Origin: Baffinella frigidus
Taxonomy: Eukaryota; Cryptophyceae; Cryptomonadales; Baffinellaceae
Length of the DNA stretch: 30,362 bases
Assembly (NCBI GenBank): GCA_026770585.1
Contig: MU646377.1
Coordinates: forward strand, 56,391-86,752
Direction: 5' to 3'
Position numbers and translations under genes: made by a program. The notes beneath the pieces were generated by a model. It did no database searches. It saw only the letters and a list, made by a program, of their open reading frames with translations, and was not told the DNA's origin. The number at the start of each line of letters is the position of its first letter. The stretch's first letter is position 1. Below, in pieces: positions 17,401 to 22,110 of this stretch.

Positions 17401-19521
17401 ATAGCAACCTTAATTGAAAAGCAACCTTGAAAACTAGCTGAGCTAGCCTCGGGCCCGAGGGATTGATGTCTAGGTATTGTTAAACCCTTAAACTCTAACC
17501 CTGAACCCTGAACCCTGAATCCCAAACCCGTAAACTGTAATGCCGAATGCCTACTCCGCAAACCCGAGTCCCTCCAACGCCTCGAGAAGCCCTCAGCAGA
17601 GAGAGCTACCCGAAACCCGAAAAACTCTTTCCCGAGAGTGGTTCTGGTAGGTGTCCTAGCTCTGCCTCACGCGGGTTGACCGACTTTTCTCAAGTTGACA
17701 TGCTGGATGTACGGTACTAATTCGTCAACTTTGGGGCGGGACAGAGCCCGGGCTGACCAATTTGGTGAGCCCAAAAAGACTGAGACAGCGCTAGGGCAGC
17801 GGGACGAGACCTTATCGCGTCACCTGCTCGAATCTATTTCGAAGCGCGTCCGTCTGCAGGATTTCCGGTACAACTCTCGGCATTTAAGCCCTAACAGCAC
17901 GAACACGGCTCCAACGGCAAGCCGAATGTGAGGTAGATTCTATCAGGTGACGGGACGAGACCGATGTGCGCGAAGTCGTAGACCGTCGGCCCGCACGTGT
18001 ACATCGAAACCTTCACAAGAGAGTCGCGTGTTAAGACAAGAGCGTCACCGGGTAAGAGAGTCGCGTGTTAGACACCTGTTGGACACGGGCGCAAGCGTGT
18101 TAGACACGTTTTAGAGGGCCGCACGTGTGCATCGAAACCTGCAGATAAGAGAGCCGCGACCAGTCAAACCGACTGAGAACGACCAGTCAACCCGACTGAG
18201 GCAGAGCTAGGGTTTCTGGCTCTGCCTCAGTCGGGATGGCTAACTATTCTTAAGTTGTGGAAGAATTCGTCAACGTTGGAGCGGGAAAGAGCATGGCCTC
18301 ACCAAATTGGTGAGGCAGAATAGACTGACTAACTACGCGGAAGGGCTAAAGATTTTTATCCTCCAACCCCGGTCCGTTTTTTGACACAGGAAAAAAGTCA
18401 TTTTGCCCAATGAATTCTTGATCTCTTTCCAAAAGGGGCCGATTCCGGGTACACATGTGTGAACTGACCGCAATCCCCGAATTCACCACAGCCCTTCCAC
18501 GTAGGAGACAGAACTATAAAACGAGACCTCGTTTAAAAAGGAATTGGGGCCCTTTTTTAAAAAAATGCTTTATTTTATAATTGTACCATGACGAATTGCT
18601 TTACAAGATTAAATTTGGGGGACGTCATCATTAATTTAGCTCCAGAAAGAAGTCCGGTAACACTTGACACGCTTCTGAGACCTTCGTTTTGCCGTCCTTG
18701 TAAAGGGGACCTAGCTCGGCCTCATTCGGGTTTGCCGACTATTAGTAAGTTGACTTGCTGGGTGTGTGGAACAAAACCATCAACTTTGGGGCAGGAAAGA
18801 GCATGGCCTCACCAAGTTGGTAAGCCCAAATAGACTGAGACAGAGACCTTCTAGCTCTGCCTCAATTAATCTGTGATCCTCATGAAATACCTTTAGAGGC
18901 TCTTTGTACTGGAGCGCGTGTACGGAATCCTGATCTAAAGGTATTTAATGAAGAGCCGAGATTAACTGAGGCAGAGCTAGACCTTAGTCTTGCCGTCCTT
19001 GCCCGAGGCCTTGCCCGCTTCCTTCGCCACAAACAGCGCCTTATCGCGCTTCATCGTGTTGAACAACATCACCCCCTCCAGCACCCCATCCGCCATCATG
19101 CGCACCCCCGCGCTCCGCGCCCGCCTCGCGCCCGTCCTCCATCCGGTCGGGGGAGCGCGTCCTGAGGAGCGATCGGTCAGAGATGCTGCGTTTCATTCAG
19201 GATTTCGGATTTGGGGTTTCGGGTTTCGGGTGTCGGGTTCAGAGGGCGGGTGCCTCTGCTGGAGGAGGCAGATCTGCTTTGCGAGGGGGTCGATGGTCTG
19301 GGGTTTAGGGGCTAGGGATTGGGTTTACGGTTTACGGTTTGCGGTTTCGGTGAGGGGCCAGGATTCAGAGGTCGGGGCGCACCGCACGCCGCCCGTGCTC
19401 CGAGGCCGAGAGTATAGGGCGCGGCCGGAGCGAACGCCGGCGTGCTCCGCAGCGCGAATGCATCCGCGGGCGCGGGCGAGCCTGCGGATTCACAGGAGGT
19501 CTTCAGGAAAAAGGAAGTCAT
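5388..19521 (-). CDS. CARS: Cysteinyl-tRNA synthetase, multi-exon gene (whole span)
   Basis: This gene charges tRNA-Cys with cysteine using ATP. Twenty exons on the minus strand were joined by hand; nearly all have GT donors, AG acceptors and matching phase. In order they give an Arg/Ser/Ala-rich N-terminus, [15 protein letters not shown] (ATP-binding HIGH-type signature), [65 protein letters not shown], the DALR-like MNTPRA segment, VLG and a [12 protein letters not shown] tail. The Cys of YTCGPT, the Cys of HIECS and the His/Glu of HHENE correspond to the known E. coli zinc ligands. The estimated length is about 545-570 residues, close to bacterial/organellar enzymes plus a leader and shorter than animal cytosolic CysRS. 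Uncertain points are the final exon, the 5' limit of the exon at 8.6 kb, and a one-base phase mismatch at 13.8 kb. Confidence 0.9.
5455..5658. repeat. Telomere-like array in a CysRS intron
   Basis: TTTGGGG and TTTAGGG variants between exons 20 and 19. A further TTTCGGG-rich tract fills 5717-5850. Confidence 0.9.
5659..5711 (-). CDS. CARS: CysRS exon 19
   Basis: Acceptor GAGCAG|AA completes a phase 1 codon. It encodes [17 protein letters not shown] and ends AAG|GTTCAA in phase 0. It is a helical charged segment before the C-terminal R..A.. motif. Confidence 0.8.
5941..5995. repeat. 28-bp direct repeat, two copies
   Basis: GAATTTTCTAAACCCTATCA then GGATAG is repeated head to tail. It is followed by a 60-base direct duplication at 6176-6300 (ATG..ATTTTAGGCA..A). 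Confidence 0.85.
6336..6396 (-). CDS. CARS: CysRS exon 18 (VLGMCYDPP)
   Basis: Acceptor AAGCAG|GTG, donor GCAG|GTTCGC, phase 0 to 1. It encodes [23 protein letters not shown] followed by a short variable stretch is the family's VLGLL block. Confidence 0.83.
6420..6650. repeat. Telomere-like array, TTCAGGG variant
   Basis: A local burst of TTCAGGG units shows that different introns amplified different 7-mer variants. Confidence 0.9.
6655..6682 (-). pseudogene. Ghost copy of CysRS exon 17 end
   Basis: CGATCGATCCTCCCTAGTGC resembles CTGGTCAATGCTCCCTAGCG at the exon 17 donor end, followed by GGCGCC. Confidence 0.6.
6761..6814 (-). CDS. CARS: CysRS exon 17
   Basis: Acceptor AAGCAG|GTG, donor CAG|GTCGCA, phase 0 to 0. 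It encodes [18 protein letters not shown], placed exactly before the VLG block as in the family. Confidence 0.82.
6822..7010. repeat. Telomere-like array, TTTCGGG/TTCCGGG variant
   Basis: Almost uninterrupted TTTCGGG and TTCCGGG units. It produces spurious FGFRVSG-type open frames. Confidence 0.92.
7320..7405 (-). pseudogene. Ghost copy of CysRS exon 16 (downstream in sense)
   Basis: It covers [18 protein letters not shown] with a one-base deletion and keeps the donor as CAG|GTTAGC, which is closer to consensus than the live CAA|GTTAGC. Confidence 0.85.
7489..7636. repeat. 45-bp tandem repeat, about 3.3 copies
   Basis: The unit contains AGGCCCGCCTCAGAAGAGGC and GGCTGGATGGGACGGAC. The copies are nearly identical, so the array is recent. 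The unit is a multiple of three and gives a spurious open frame ([11 protein letters not shown]). Confidence 0.9.
7743..7842 (-). CDS. CARS: CysRS exon 16 (DALR-type MNTPRA helix)
   Basis: Acceptor CCCTAG|G (made from telomere-like CCCTCAACCCTAG), donor CAA|GTTAGC. It encodes [19 protein letters not shown] then [14 protein letters not shown], matching F..AMDDDFNTP.A...LF.L. Three decayed copies flank it (7320-7405, 7996-8072, 8274-8325). Confidence 0.92.
7996..8325 (-). pseudogene. Two ghost copies of CysRS exon 16 (upstream in sense)
   Basis: 7996-8072 reads [20 protein letters not shown] then IKAT in frame. 8274-8325 reads [10 protein letters not shown] then breaks. The nearer copy is better conserved. 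Confidence 0.85.
8622..8725 (-). CDS. CARS: CysRS exon 15 (linker to DALR domain), 5' limit uncertain
   Basis: It encodes [19 protein letters not shown] then [16 protein letters not shown], in the position of the family's A..AL.RL helix. The donor GCTGG|GTCAAA is phase 2 and fits exon 16. Upstream in sense the frame runs into 3-4 short repeats containing GGGCCCATCCTA, so the true acceptor is not resolved. A decayed copy lies at 9155-9240. Confidence 0.65.
8736..8820. repeat. Short tandem units with GGATGGGCCCGCC
   Basis: CAGCATTGAGTGTAGGATGG then GCCCGCC recurs 3-4 times next to the 5' edge of CysRS exon 15, with a further copy at 9180-9202. Confidence 0.75.
8881..9110. repeat. Repeats of a TGTTGGACAC motif
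   Basis: GTGTGCTGGACACG, GTGTTGAACACGTG, TGTGTTGGACACTC and related words recur. A similar cluster is at 18065-18110. No gene seen. Confidence 0.55.
9155..9240 (-). pseudogene. Ghost copy of CysRS exon 15 start
   Basis: The minus strand reads [10 protein letters not shown] in the frame matching [10 protein letters not shown], and the same GGGCCCATCCTACACT leader is present. Confidence 0.72.
9405..9800. repeat. Three diverged copies of an unassigned sequence
   Basis: GCGAATTCCAAAGACGCTTC then ACCGTGGTCCGCGCACTCTG (from 9518) recurs at 9750-9795 and in part at 9412-9455. The arrangement resembles the ghost-exon series, but no live exon is identified. Confidence 0.6.
10008..10228. repeat. Telomere-like array, TGTAGGG variant
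   Basis: About 25-30 units of TGTAGGG with a few indels, next to the ghost of CysRS exon 14. A second burst is at 10336-10385. Confidence 0.93.
10231..10290 (-). pseudogene. Ghost copy of CysRS exon 14 end, nearly identical
   Basis: It includes GATTCCGGGGTGAAGTTGAG and CCCGCGCGGTACTG as in exon 14, and the GGGTAC donor side. It reads [14 protein letters not shown] as in the live exon. It is the best preserved ghost in the CysRS gene. Confidence 0.88.
10478..10582 (-). CDS. CARS: CysRS exon 14 ([16 protein letters not shown])
   Basis: Acceptor TTGCAG|GTA, donor TCG|GTACCC, phase 0 to 0. It encodes [20 protein letters not shown] then [15 protein letters not shown], matching the .RYF.LS.HYRS.LNFT.E.L block at the end of the catalytic domain. 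Confidence 0.93.
10827..10870 (-). pseudogene. Ghost copy of CysRS exon 14 middle
   Basis: CTGCGAGGACGCCACCAGGT parallels CTGCGAGGAGACCACCAGGT of the exon, then diverges. It lies upstream in sense. Confidence 0.7.
11183..11495 (-). pseudogene. Ghost copies of CysRS exon 13 end
   Basis: CTCACCGTGAGG at 11479-11490 repeats the donor junction, and 11183-11224 carries CACCGTGAGGACGTTTCCGA then a decayed KxPLGNVLT reading of KSLGNFLT. Both lie downstream in sense. Confidence 0.75.
11514..11612 (-). CDS. CARS: CysRS exon 13 (KMSKS loop)
   Basis: Acceptor CAACAG|GCG, donor ACG|GTGAGA, phase 0 to 0. It encodes [19 protein letters not shown] then [19 protein letters not shown] is the second ATP-binding signature of class I synthetases. 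CGCEYC is Cys-rich where most family members have variable residues. Confidence 0.94.
11720..11751 (-). pseudogene. Near ghost copy of CysRS exon 13 start
   Basis: CTGCAGTACTCGCACCCGCA is nearly identical to the exon 13 start at 11588-11607. Confidence 0.82.
11885..11943 (-). pseudogene. Distant ghost copy of CysRS exon 13 start
   Basis: GAAGCCGTTGT then ACACACGCTAAC...TGCTCGCACCCGCAGAAGG parallels exon 13 (GAAGCCGTTGTGCACCCACACGCTGCAG...). It is more diverged than the nearer copy at 11720-11751. Confidence 0.78.
12199..12247 (-). CDS. CARS: CysRS exon 12 ([12 protein letters not shown])
   Basis: Acceptor ACCAG|G, donor GAG|GTCCTG. It encodes [16 protein letters not shown], containing the His and Glu zinc ligands. 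This is the most diagnostic CysRS signature in the window. Confidence 0.95.
12342..12377 (-). CDS. CARS: CysRS exon 11 micro-exon ([12 protein letters not shown])
   Basis: A 36-base exon, too short for ordinary ORF finding. Acceptor TTTGCAG|G, donor GG|GTACAC. It encodes [12 protein letters not shown], the invariant FDIH.GG block. Phases 2 in and 2 out agree with both neighbours. Confidence 0.92.
12400..12455. repeat. 17-bp tandem repeat just upstream of CysRS exon 11
   Basis: Three units of TTGACGCGTTCTCAAAG with changes. Similar GTCAACTTTGGG repeats precede carboxypeptidase exon c (23580-23655). Confidence 0.8.
12557..12696 (-). mobile_element. TIR intronic element, family 1
   Basis: About 140 bases bounded by CTAGCTCTATCTCGGTC and its imperfect reverse complement ending GGCAGAGCTAG. 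The interior includes CCCGCTCCAAAGTTGACGGA. No coding capacity; it resembles a MITE or introner-type element and lies within a CysRS intron. Confidence 0.8.
12997..13091 (-). CDS. CARS: CysRS exon 10 (GWHIECSAM)
   Basis: Acceptor CTGCAG|GCG, donor CGCCG|GTACCC, phase 0 to 2. It encodes [20 protein letters not shown] then [12 protein letters not shown]. The HIEC Cys is the second known zinc ligand of CysRS. Confidence 0.93.
13140..13690. repeat. Telomere-like tract, C-rich on plus
   Basis: AACCCTAAACC-type units with a short CACCCTC array (about 13506-13548). The opposite polarity to neighbouring tracts shows separate insertions or inversions. Confidence 0.85.
13401..13470 (-). pseudogene. 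Ghost copy of CysRS exon 10 start
   Basis: About 65 bases match the [18 protein letters not shown] part of exon 10, with several changes. It lies upstream in sense and ends near a GCAGGCCTGCC that parallels the acceptor. Confidence 0.82.
13710..13745 (-). pseudogene. Ghost copy of CysRS exon 9 end
   Basis: GACCTTTCACAGGACAAAAT matches the exon 9 donor end AACCTTCCAGAGGGCGAAAT (13808-13827), followed by CGGGCGAATCGC, which parallels CGCGCGAATTAG. Confidence 0.72.
13811..13877 (-). CDS. CARS: CysRS exon 9 ([12 protein letters not shown])
   Basis: It encodes [18 protein letters not shown] then ALWK; DFALWK is diagnostic. The donor AAG|GTTTGC is phase 0. The acceptor GCGCAG precedes a run of six G. 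As written the start is one base out of phase with exon 8; a homopolymer length error or another splice choice is possible. Confidence 0.82.
13917..14305. repeat. Duplicated 110-bp block
   Basis: AGCCACGCGCCATATAACAC at 13917 and AGCCACGCGCCATACAACAC at 14194 begin two copies ending AACCGAGTTGGGACGCT. They lie between CysRS exons 8 and 9 and match no live exon seen. Confidence 0.8.
14150..14186 (-). pseudogene. Ghost copy of CysRS exon 8 end
   Basis: CCTCGGCGGCGCCGTCCTCC matches the exon 8 donor end CCTCGGCAGCGCCGTCCTCC at 14618-14637. Confidence 0.8.
14619..14706 (-). CDS. CARS: CysRS exon 8 ([14 protein letters not shown])
   Basis: Acceptor GCCAG|A completes the previous Gly codon. It encodes [20 protein letters not shown] then DDMEDGAAE, matching VYFDV..FP.YGKLS..N.DD...GA. 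The donor is GAG|GTGCTT, phase 0. Confidence 0.9.
14812..14870 (-). pseudogene. Ghost copy of CysRS exon 8 start
   Basis: About 45 bases match the [12 protein letters not shown] start of exon 8, including the acceptor side, with scattered substitutions (CTCCACTGAGAAGTAATACG against CTCCACCGAGAAGTAGTACG). A shorter relic is at 14773-14793. Confidence 0.82.
15005..15112. repeat. GA-rich simple repeat
   Basis: GAGAGAGAG runs with interruptions. The long open frames over it (ERERER or SLSLSLS) are by-products. Confidence 0.9.
15129..15181 (-). CDS. CARS: CysRS exon 7 ([11 protein letters not shown])
   Basis: Acceptor ACCCAG|GTC, where the upstream tract is telomere-like CCCTAACCC. It encodes [18 protein letters not shown] with donor GACGG|GTCAGT, phase 2. 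It matches the family's LI.KG.AYE.DG block. Confidence 0.88.
15488..15652 (-). pseudogene. Two ghost copies of CysRS exon 6 end
   Basis: 15622-15652 (GTTACCATTTCGGGTATGTG) and 15488-15512 repeat the exon 6 donor end (GTTACCATTTCAGGAATATG, 15702-15721), including the splice junction in the nearer one. The farther copy is more diverged. Confidence 0.72.
15707..15787 (-). CDS. CARS: CysRS exon 6 ([10 protein letters not shown])
   Basis: Acceptor CCCCAG|GCA, donor ATG|GTAACC, phase 0 to 0. It encodes [20 protein letters not shown] then TQHIPEM, the F..D...L....P....RATEHI.EM block of the family. Confidence 0.92.
15912..16543 (-). pseudogene. Five ghost copies of CysRS exon 5
   Basis: Partial copies of exon 5 occur at 16484-16543, 16353-16430, 16227-16300, 16039-16080 and 15912-15960, all in the sense direction. 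Each retains the segment for L..L.DKFAQ. The copy nearest the exon differs at only a few sites; the distant ones are strongly diverged, and none keeps LTDVDDKI intact. Confidence 0.85.
16631..16723 (-). CDS. CARS: CysRS exon 5 (LTDVDDKI)
   Basis: The acceptor is ACCAG|GTG and the donor CAG|GTTATC. It encodes [19 protein letters not shown] and then [20 protein letters not shown] is the NITDVDDKI block of CysRS. Phase 0 at both ends. Five decayed copies follow it in the sense direction within the next intron. Confidence 0.92.
16887..17188 (-). pseudogene. Two ghost copies of CysRS exon 4
   Basis: 16887-16946 matches the [19 protein letters not shown] end plus the donor (GTACGTGATCGACGTCG on the plus strand). 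17167-17188 repeats only the last 20 bases with the junction. Confidence 0.85.
17285..17358 (-). CDS. CARS: CysRS exon 4 ([12 protein letters not shown])
   Basis: The acceptor is CTGCAG|GG; the first two bases complete the Gly of HIGN. It encodes [20 protein letters not shown] then DVDH, matching the family segment GN.RT...FDLL.R.L...GY.V. Donor CAC|GTAACG, phase 0. Confidence 0.92.
17655..17794 (+). mobile_element. TIR intronic element, family 1
   Basis: Begins CCTAGCTCTGCCTCACGCGG, contains GTCAACTTTGGGGCGGGAC, and ends ACTGAGACAGCGCTAG. It is the best full-length copy. Confidence 0.82.
17962..18010 (-). CDS. CARS: CysRS exon 3 ([11 protein letters not shown])
   Basis: It encodes [16 protein letters not shown] plus the first base of the next Gly codon. 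This contains the zinc-ligand Cys and the start of the HIGH-type ATP site. Phase 0 in, phase 1 out (ATCG|GTCTCG). The intron cuts inside the Gly codon of HIGN. Confidence 0.92.
18117..18152 (-). pseudogene. Ghost copy of CysRS exon 3 start
   Basis: GGGCCGCACGTGTGCATCGA resembles the exon 3 start with its acceptor region (GGCCCGCACGTGTACATCGA at 17988-18007). It lies upstream in sense. Confidence 0.75.
18170..18332 (+). mobile_element. TIR intronic element, family 1, with an extra end fragment
   Basis: 18217-18330 carries GGCTCTGCCTCAGTCGGGAT, GTCAACGTTGGAGCGGGAAA and CTCACCAAATTGGTGAGGC. An inverted end fragment (CCCGACTGAGGCAGAGCTAG) precedes it at 18191-18210. Confidence 0.78.
18678..18700 (-). 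pseudogene. Ghost copy of CysRS exon 2 end
   Basis: Plus-strand GAGACCTTCGTTTTGCCGTC matches the exon 2 donor end (TAGACCTTAGTCTTGCCGTC, 18979-18998). It lies downstream in sense inside intron 2. Confidence 0.7.
18710..18846 (+). mobile_element. TIR intronic element, family 1
   Basis: Begins CCTAGCTCGGCCTCATTCGG, contains ATCAACTTTGGGGCAGGAAA and CTCACCAAGTTGGTAAGCC, and ends ACTGAGACAGAGA. Confidence 0.8.
18851..18980 (+). mobile_element. TIR element with family 1 ends but a different core
   Basis: Both ends are CTAGCTCTGCCTCA...; the core has an inverted repeat AATACCTTTAG / CTAAAGGTATT. The right end abuts the exon 2 donor, so the intron starts GT and then the element. Confidence 0.8.
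18983..19161 (-). CDS. CARS: CysRS exon 2
   Basis: The acceptor is CTCAG|GACGCG and the donor AAG|GTCTAG. It encodes an Arg/Ala/Gly-rich linker, then [20 protein letters not shown] followed by a Lys/Gly-rich stretch. [12 protein letters not shown] matches the start of the CysRS catalytic domain (family pattern L.LYNT.TR.K..F). ATGs at 19099 and 19096 could give a leaderless cytosolic form, an inference only. The donor is directly followed by the end of a terminal-inverted-repeat element (CTAGCTCTGCCTCAGT). Confidence 0.85.
19383..19521 (-). CDS. CARS: CysRS exon 1, targeting-like N-terminus
   Basis: The exon starts at ATG 19521 with [14 protein letters not shown] and continues Ala/Pro-rich ([17 protein letters not shown]). 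The composition fits an organelle transit peptide: Ser, Ala and Arg rich, few acidic residues. The donor TGCG|GTGCGC at 19383/19382 is phase 1 and matches the acceptor of exon 2 exactly. The frame stays open upstream to about 19596, but no earlier ATG was seen there. Targeting is inferred from composition only. Confidence 0.6.
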
Positions 19522-20012
19522 GGAAAAGGATTCGAGCCCGAATCTCCGGAGGGATGATTGGATCCAAGCGGAGCACCGCCTCCTTGCACCACGCAAGAAG
19601 GCACAGATTCCCTTTCAGCGGAAAGCTCAGGGGCAGGGAAGGCAGAAGGTGGGCGCGCAGAGCTCAGTGGAGCTGGAATTTTGCCTGTGCAGAAGAAGAG
19701 TGCCAGAGCGATCACCGCCTGCGGACGGAGCCTTGCAGCCATAGTCGGAACCTCGAGTACAAAGACGCTCTCCTGTACAAGAAGGTGCACCCAGACGCTC
19801 GCACGCCAGCGTCAAGAACGATCTGTTTGCGGCCTCTTCTGGACCGTCACAATTTTCCACTGAGTCGCTTTATAAAGCGGTGGACGCAGTAAGTTGACAG
19901 CTGTAAGTCAATTGCCCACAAGGCACAAACTTAACGGTAACTCACCCGGTGTGATTATCAGGAGTGGGAGCATTTCTATGGATTGTAAAAGGCATCGACC
20001 GACAAGGTGAAT
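19522..20012. promoter_or_regulatory. Divergent intergenic region between CysRS and the plus-strand gene
   Basis: About 490 bases separate the ATG of the minus-strand CysRS (19521) and the ATG at 20013 on the plus strand. The interval lacks long telomere-like tracts, unlike the introns. TATAAA at 19871-19876 lies about 140 bases before the plus-strand ATG. A shared bidirectional promoter is inferred from position. Confidence 0.4.
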
Positions 20013-20443
20013 ATGCTGGCGCGACCTCCCCTCGCCGCGCCGAGGAAGGGCCTGTGCAAGGGCCGCGCCCTCCAATCGAAGTGGATGTACGGCCCTGCCG
20101 AGAACGACACAGCGAACGACAAGGAGAACGCGAGGGAGAAAGAAAAGGGGAGGAACGCGGCGGCCGGCAAGCAGCTGGCGAAGGCGCTTGCGCAAGGAGC
20201 GGCGCGGCCTCTGGCCGAACGTACGCCCAACCAGGGGGCGGCCAGCGCCCAACCACTTGCCAAACTGCAGCCGGCGAAACCACTCAGCTTCACCGCGCCG
20301 CGGATGCGCCCCGGCAGCGCGGACGTGGGCTCCCGCGGGAGGAGGATGCAGGGTGGGAATCTAGATGGAGGGGCAGAACGGCCCGGGAGCGCGCGGGTGC
20401 CGCGGCTGGAGTTCGGGAGGGAAGACATGGCGATCTTGGGCGA
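20013..20443 (+). CDS. Putative first exon of the plus-strand gene (carboxypeptidase leader or separate protein)
   Basis: The frame opens with MLARPPLAAPRKGLCKGRAL, transit-peptide-like, then becomes charged (DTANDKENAREKEKGRN) and Ala/Pro-rich, and stays open to a cluster of possible GT donors (20446, 20449, 20452). GC-rich codon ends support coding. No domain is recognised. It sits 140 bases after a TATA-like box and upstream of the carboxypeptidase exons in the same orientation, so it may be its N-terminus, but the joining exons are unresolved. Confidence 0.45.
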
Positions 20444-20454
20444 CGTGGTGGTGC

Positions 20455-20600
20455 TAACCCCAAAACCCTGAACCCTAAACCCTAAACCCGAACCCCTAAC
20501 CCCTAACCCCTAACCCCTAGCCCCTAAACCCTCAAACCTAACCCCTAACCCATAATCCATAAACCCTCTGCTCCATAAACCCGAAACCCGAAACCCTAAG
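20455..20600. repeat. Telomere-like tract, C-rich on plus
   Basis: CCCTAAACC and CCCTAACCC units follow directly after the coding frame at 20013-20443, as expected for an intron start. Confidence 0.85.
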
Positions 20601-20679
20601 CCCCGATGCAGGTGCGGTCAGCACGGGACCAGAGCCCGTCAGGACGAGCCTGCGGTCCAAGGTGCACCCCCACCGAGCC

Positions 20680-20823
20680 TGTCTACCTCCGTCCCAAGTG
20701 TATTTCGGCTCGCCAATTTGGTGAGCCCGGCCTCTTTTCGGTCCAAAGTTGCTGGATTTTGTCCCGCAAATCCAATATGTCAACTTGAGAATAGTCGGTC
20801 AACCCGGGTGAGGCAGGGCTAGG
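20680..20823 (-). mobile_element. TIR intronic element, family 1
   Basis: An inverted copy: CGCCAATTTGGTGAGCC, then AATATGTCAACTTGAGAATA and CCGGGTGAGGCAGGGCTAG. It lies in the 5' part of the plus-strand gene. Confidence 0.8.
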
Positions 20824-20824
20824 C

Positions 20825-20872
20825 TGTGTCTGCGCGAGACCGGAGCCCATCAGGCCGAGCGGGCCAAGGTGG
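20825..20872 (+). CDS. Possible small exon of the plus-strand gene
   Basis: A segment after GGGCTAG| ending CCAAG|GTGGTC has a diverged copy at 20613-20662 that ends CCAAG|GTGCAC. This is the same live-exon/ghost pattern as in the assigned exons. The reading frame is not fixed (one option reads LRETGAHQAERAK). Function unknown. Confidence 0.25.
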
Positions 20873-21208
20873 TCTTGTCCACCAACCACCAACCCTCACG
20901 GGAGGCGCAAATCATCCATGTTAAGATCTCAGATTTACCCGGCCAGCCAGTCGAATACGACTGGCTGGCCGAAGGAAATGGCTGCAAAAACTCGTCGATT
21001 TGCTCCGACCGTGAGGGTTGGTGGAACCCTACACCCCGAGCGAGGCAGAGCCGCCTGCACCTGATGTAAGAGAGAGAACTGTGTTACTGCCAACACGGCC
21101 GCCATGTATGCACCCCCACCGAGGCTATGTCTGGTCAGGACAGAGAGAGAGGTCATGTGCACTCTACACGTTTTGCATCCCGAACCCCGAACCCCTCAAC
21201 CCTCAGCC

Positions 21209-21247
<39 letters not shown>

Positions 21248-21251
21248 ACCC

Positions 21252-21470
21252 GGGTAGTAGTAAACGCGAACCCCCGAAGCAGCAGCGAGGAAAGGGCGAA
21301 GCAGGACGAGAACGAAGAGAACAGCGCCCCGCAACTCTGCGCGGAGCGGAATCGAGATCGCCCCTGGGCCCAAGCCCACCGAGTCTGCCCCATCGAACGC
21401 CCGGTACCGCCCTCTGCCCAACGAGCGTACGGTAGAAATGGGCTCCGCGCGGAATTTTGCAAGGTCCGGT
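21252..21470 (+). CDS. GC-rich coding-like block, possible disordered exon
   Basis: All three plus frames are mostly open. The first half looks coding in one frame (NANPRSSSEERAKQDENEEN) and the second half in another (GIEIAPGPKPTESAPSNARY then RPLPNERTVEMG), with donors AAG|GTCCGG or AG|GTCCGG near 21467-21470. The frame switch could be a sequence error, an unseen mini-intron or chance. If real it is a low-complexity linker before the carboxypeptidase domain. Confidence 0.3.
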
Positions 21471-21664
21471 GGTCGGGTCGGGAAACCCGACCATGAGAAG
21501 TGCAGCGAGACACCCCCCCCAGGGCCCCCCGGCATCCAACGCCAGCTCCTCCCCTCCCTCCGAAACGCCTGACAGACCCGGTTGTTCTTCGGGCATACGC
21601 TCCTAGTATAACCCATTGGGGCTGGGGGCACAGCGAGCGCGGGCCCTGAACTGTTAAACTCTTT

Positions 21665-21775
21665 CGATCCAGCATCTCGTACAAGTTCTGGCCCCACGCC
21701 ATCGCCTACCGGACACAAATTGAACCCTAAACCCTGAACTCCCAGGGCGAGCGAGGGCCGCCCTTGCTCGCTTTG
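21665..21775 (+). pseudogene. Ghost copy of carboxypeptidase 5' region
   Basis: ACAAGTTCTGGCCCCACGCC and the following 40 bases are identical to 21968 onward; then CCCAGGGCGAGCGAGGGC parallels TCAGAGCGAGCGAGGGC before diverging. Confidence 0.8.
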
Positions 21776-22032
21776 GACTCTAGACCTGTCGCCTCTGGGT
21801 CCTACTGAACCCTGAATCATCAACCCTCAACTCCAGGCGCCCTAAAGAACCTTGAGCCTAAAGAACCCTGAATCCTGAACCCTGAGCTCAGGTCCTAACG
21901 AACCTTGAATGCTGAAGCCTGAACTCCCTTGGGGGGCAGAGCGAGAGAGGGCGGCACAGCCTCTTGTACAAGTTCTGGCCCCACGCCATCGCCTACCGGA
22001 CACAAATTGAACCCTACGCCCTTCACTCTCAG

Positions 22033-22110
22033 AGCGAGCGAGGGCGGTACAGCGCGACGCCGGCGTCTGTGGTCGCTCCAGCTACCGGGCTGCCATGTGT
22101 GCGGGCCAAG
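22033..22110 (+). CDS. D-Ala-D-Ala carboxypeptidase exon a (ends VRAK)
   Basis: Acceptor TCTCAG|AGC (start inferred), donor AAG|GTCATC, phase 0. It encodes SERGRYSATPASVVAPATGL then PCVRAK. VRAK joined to AYAVVDGDTG in the next exon reproduces the family start (..AKAY...D..TG). Upstream, LYKFWPHAIAYRTQ (21964-22005) is duplicated at 21680-21721 and may be a further exon. Confidence 0.6.

Noticed and set aside
18990-19892. A 300-residue plus-strand frame
   Set aside because: It overlaps CysRS exons 1 and 2 on the other strand and runs through a telomere-like tract; it is a shadow.
20007-20485. Minus-strand frames opposite the 20.0-20.5 kb coding block
   Set aside because: GC-rich shadow frames without splice context or recognisable motif; the plus frame has a better leader and a donor at the repeat boundary.
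21238-21823. Minus-strand frames of 120-190 residues
   Set aside because: They run through telomere-like and duplicated carboxypeptidase leader sequence; no motif and poor codon pattern.
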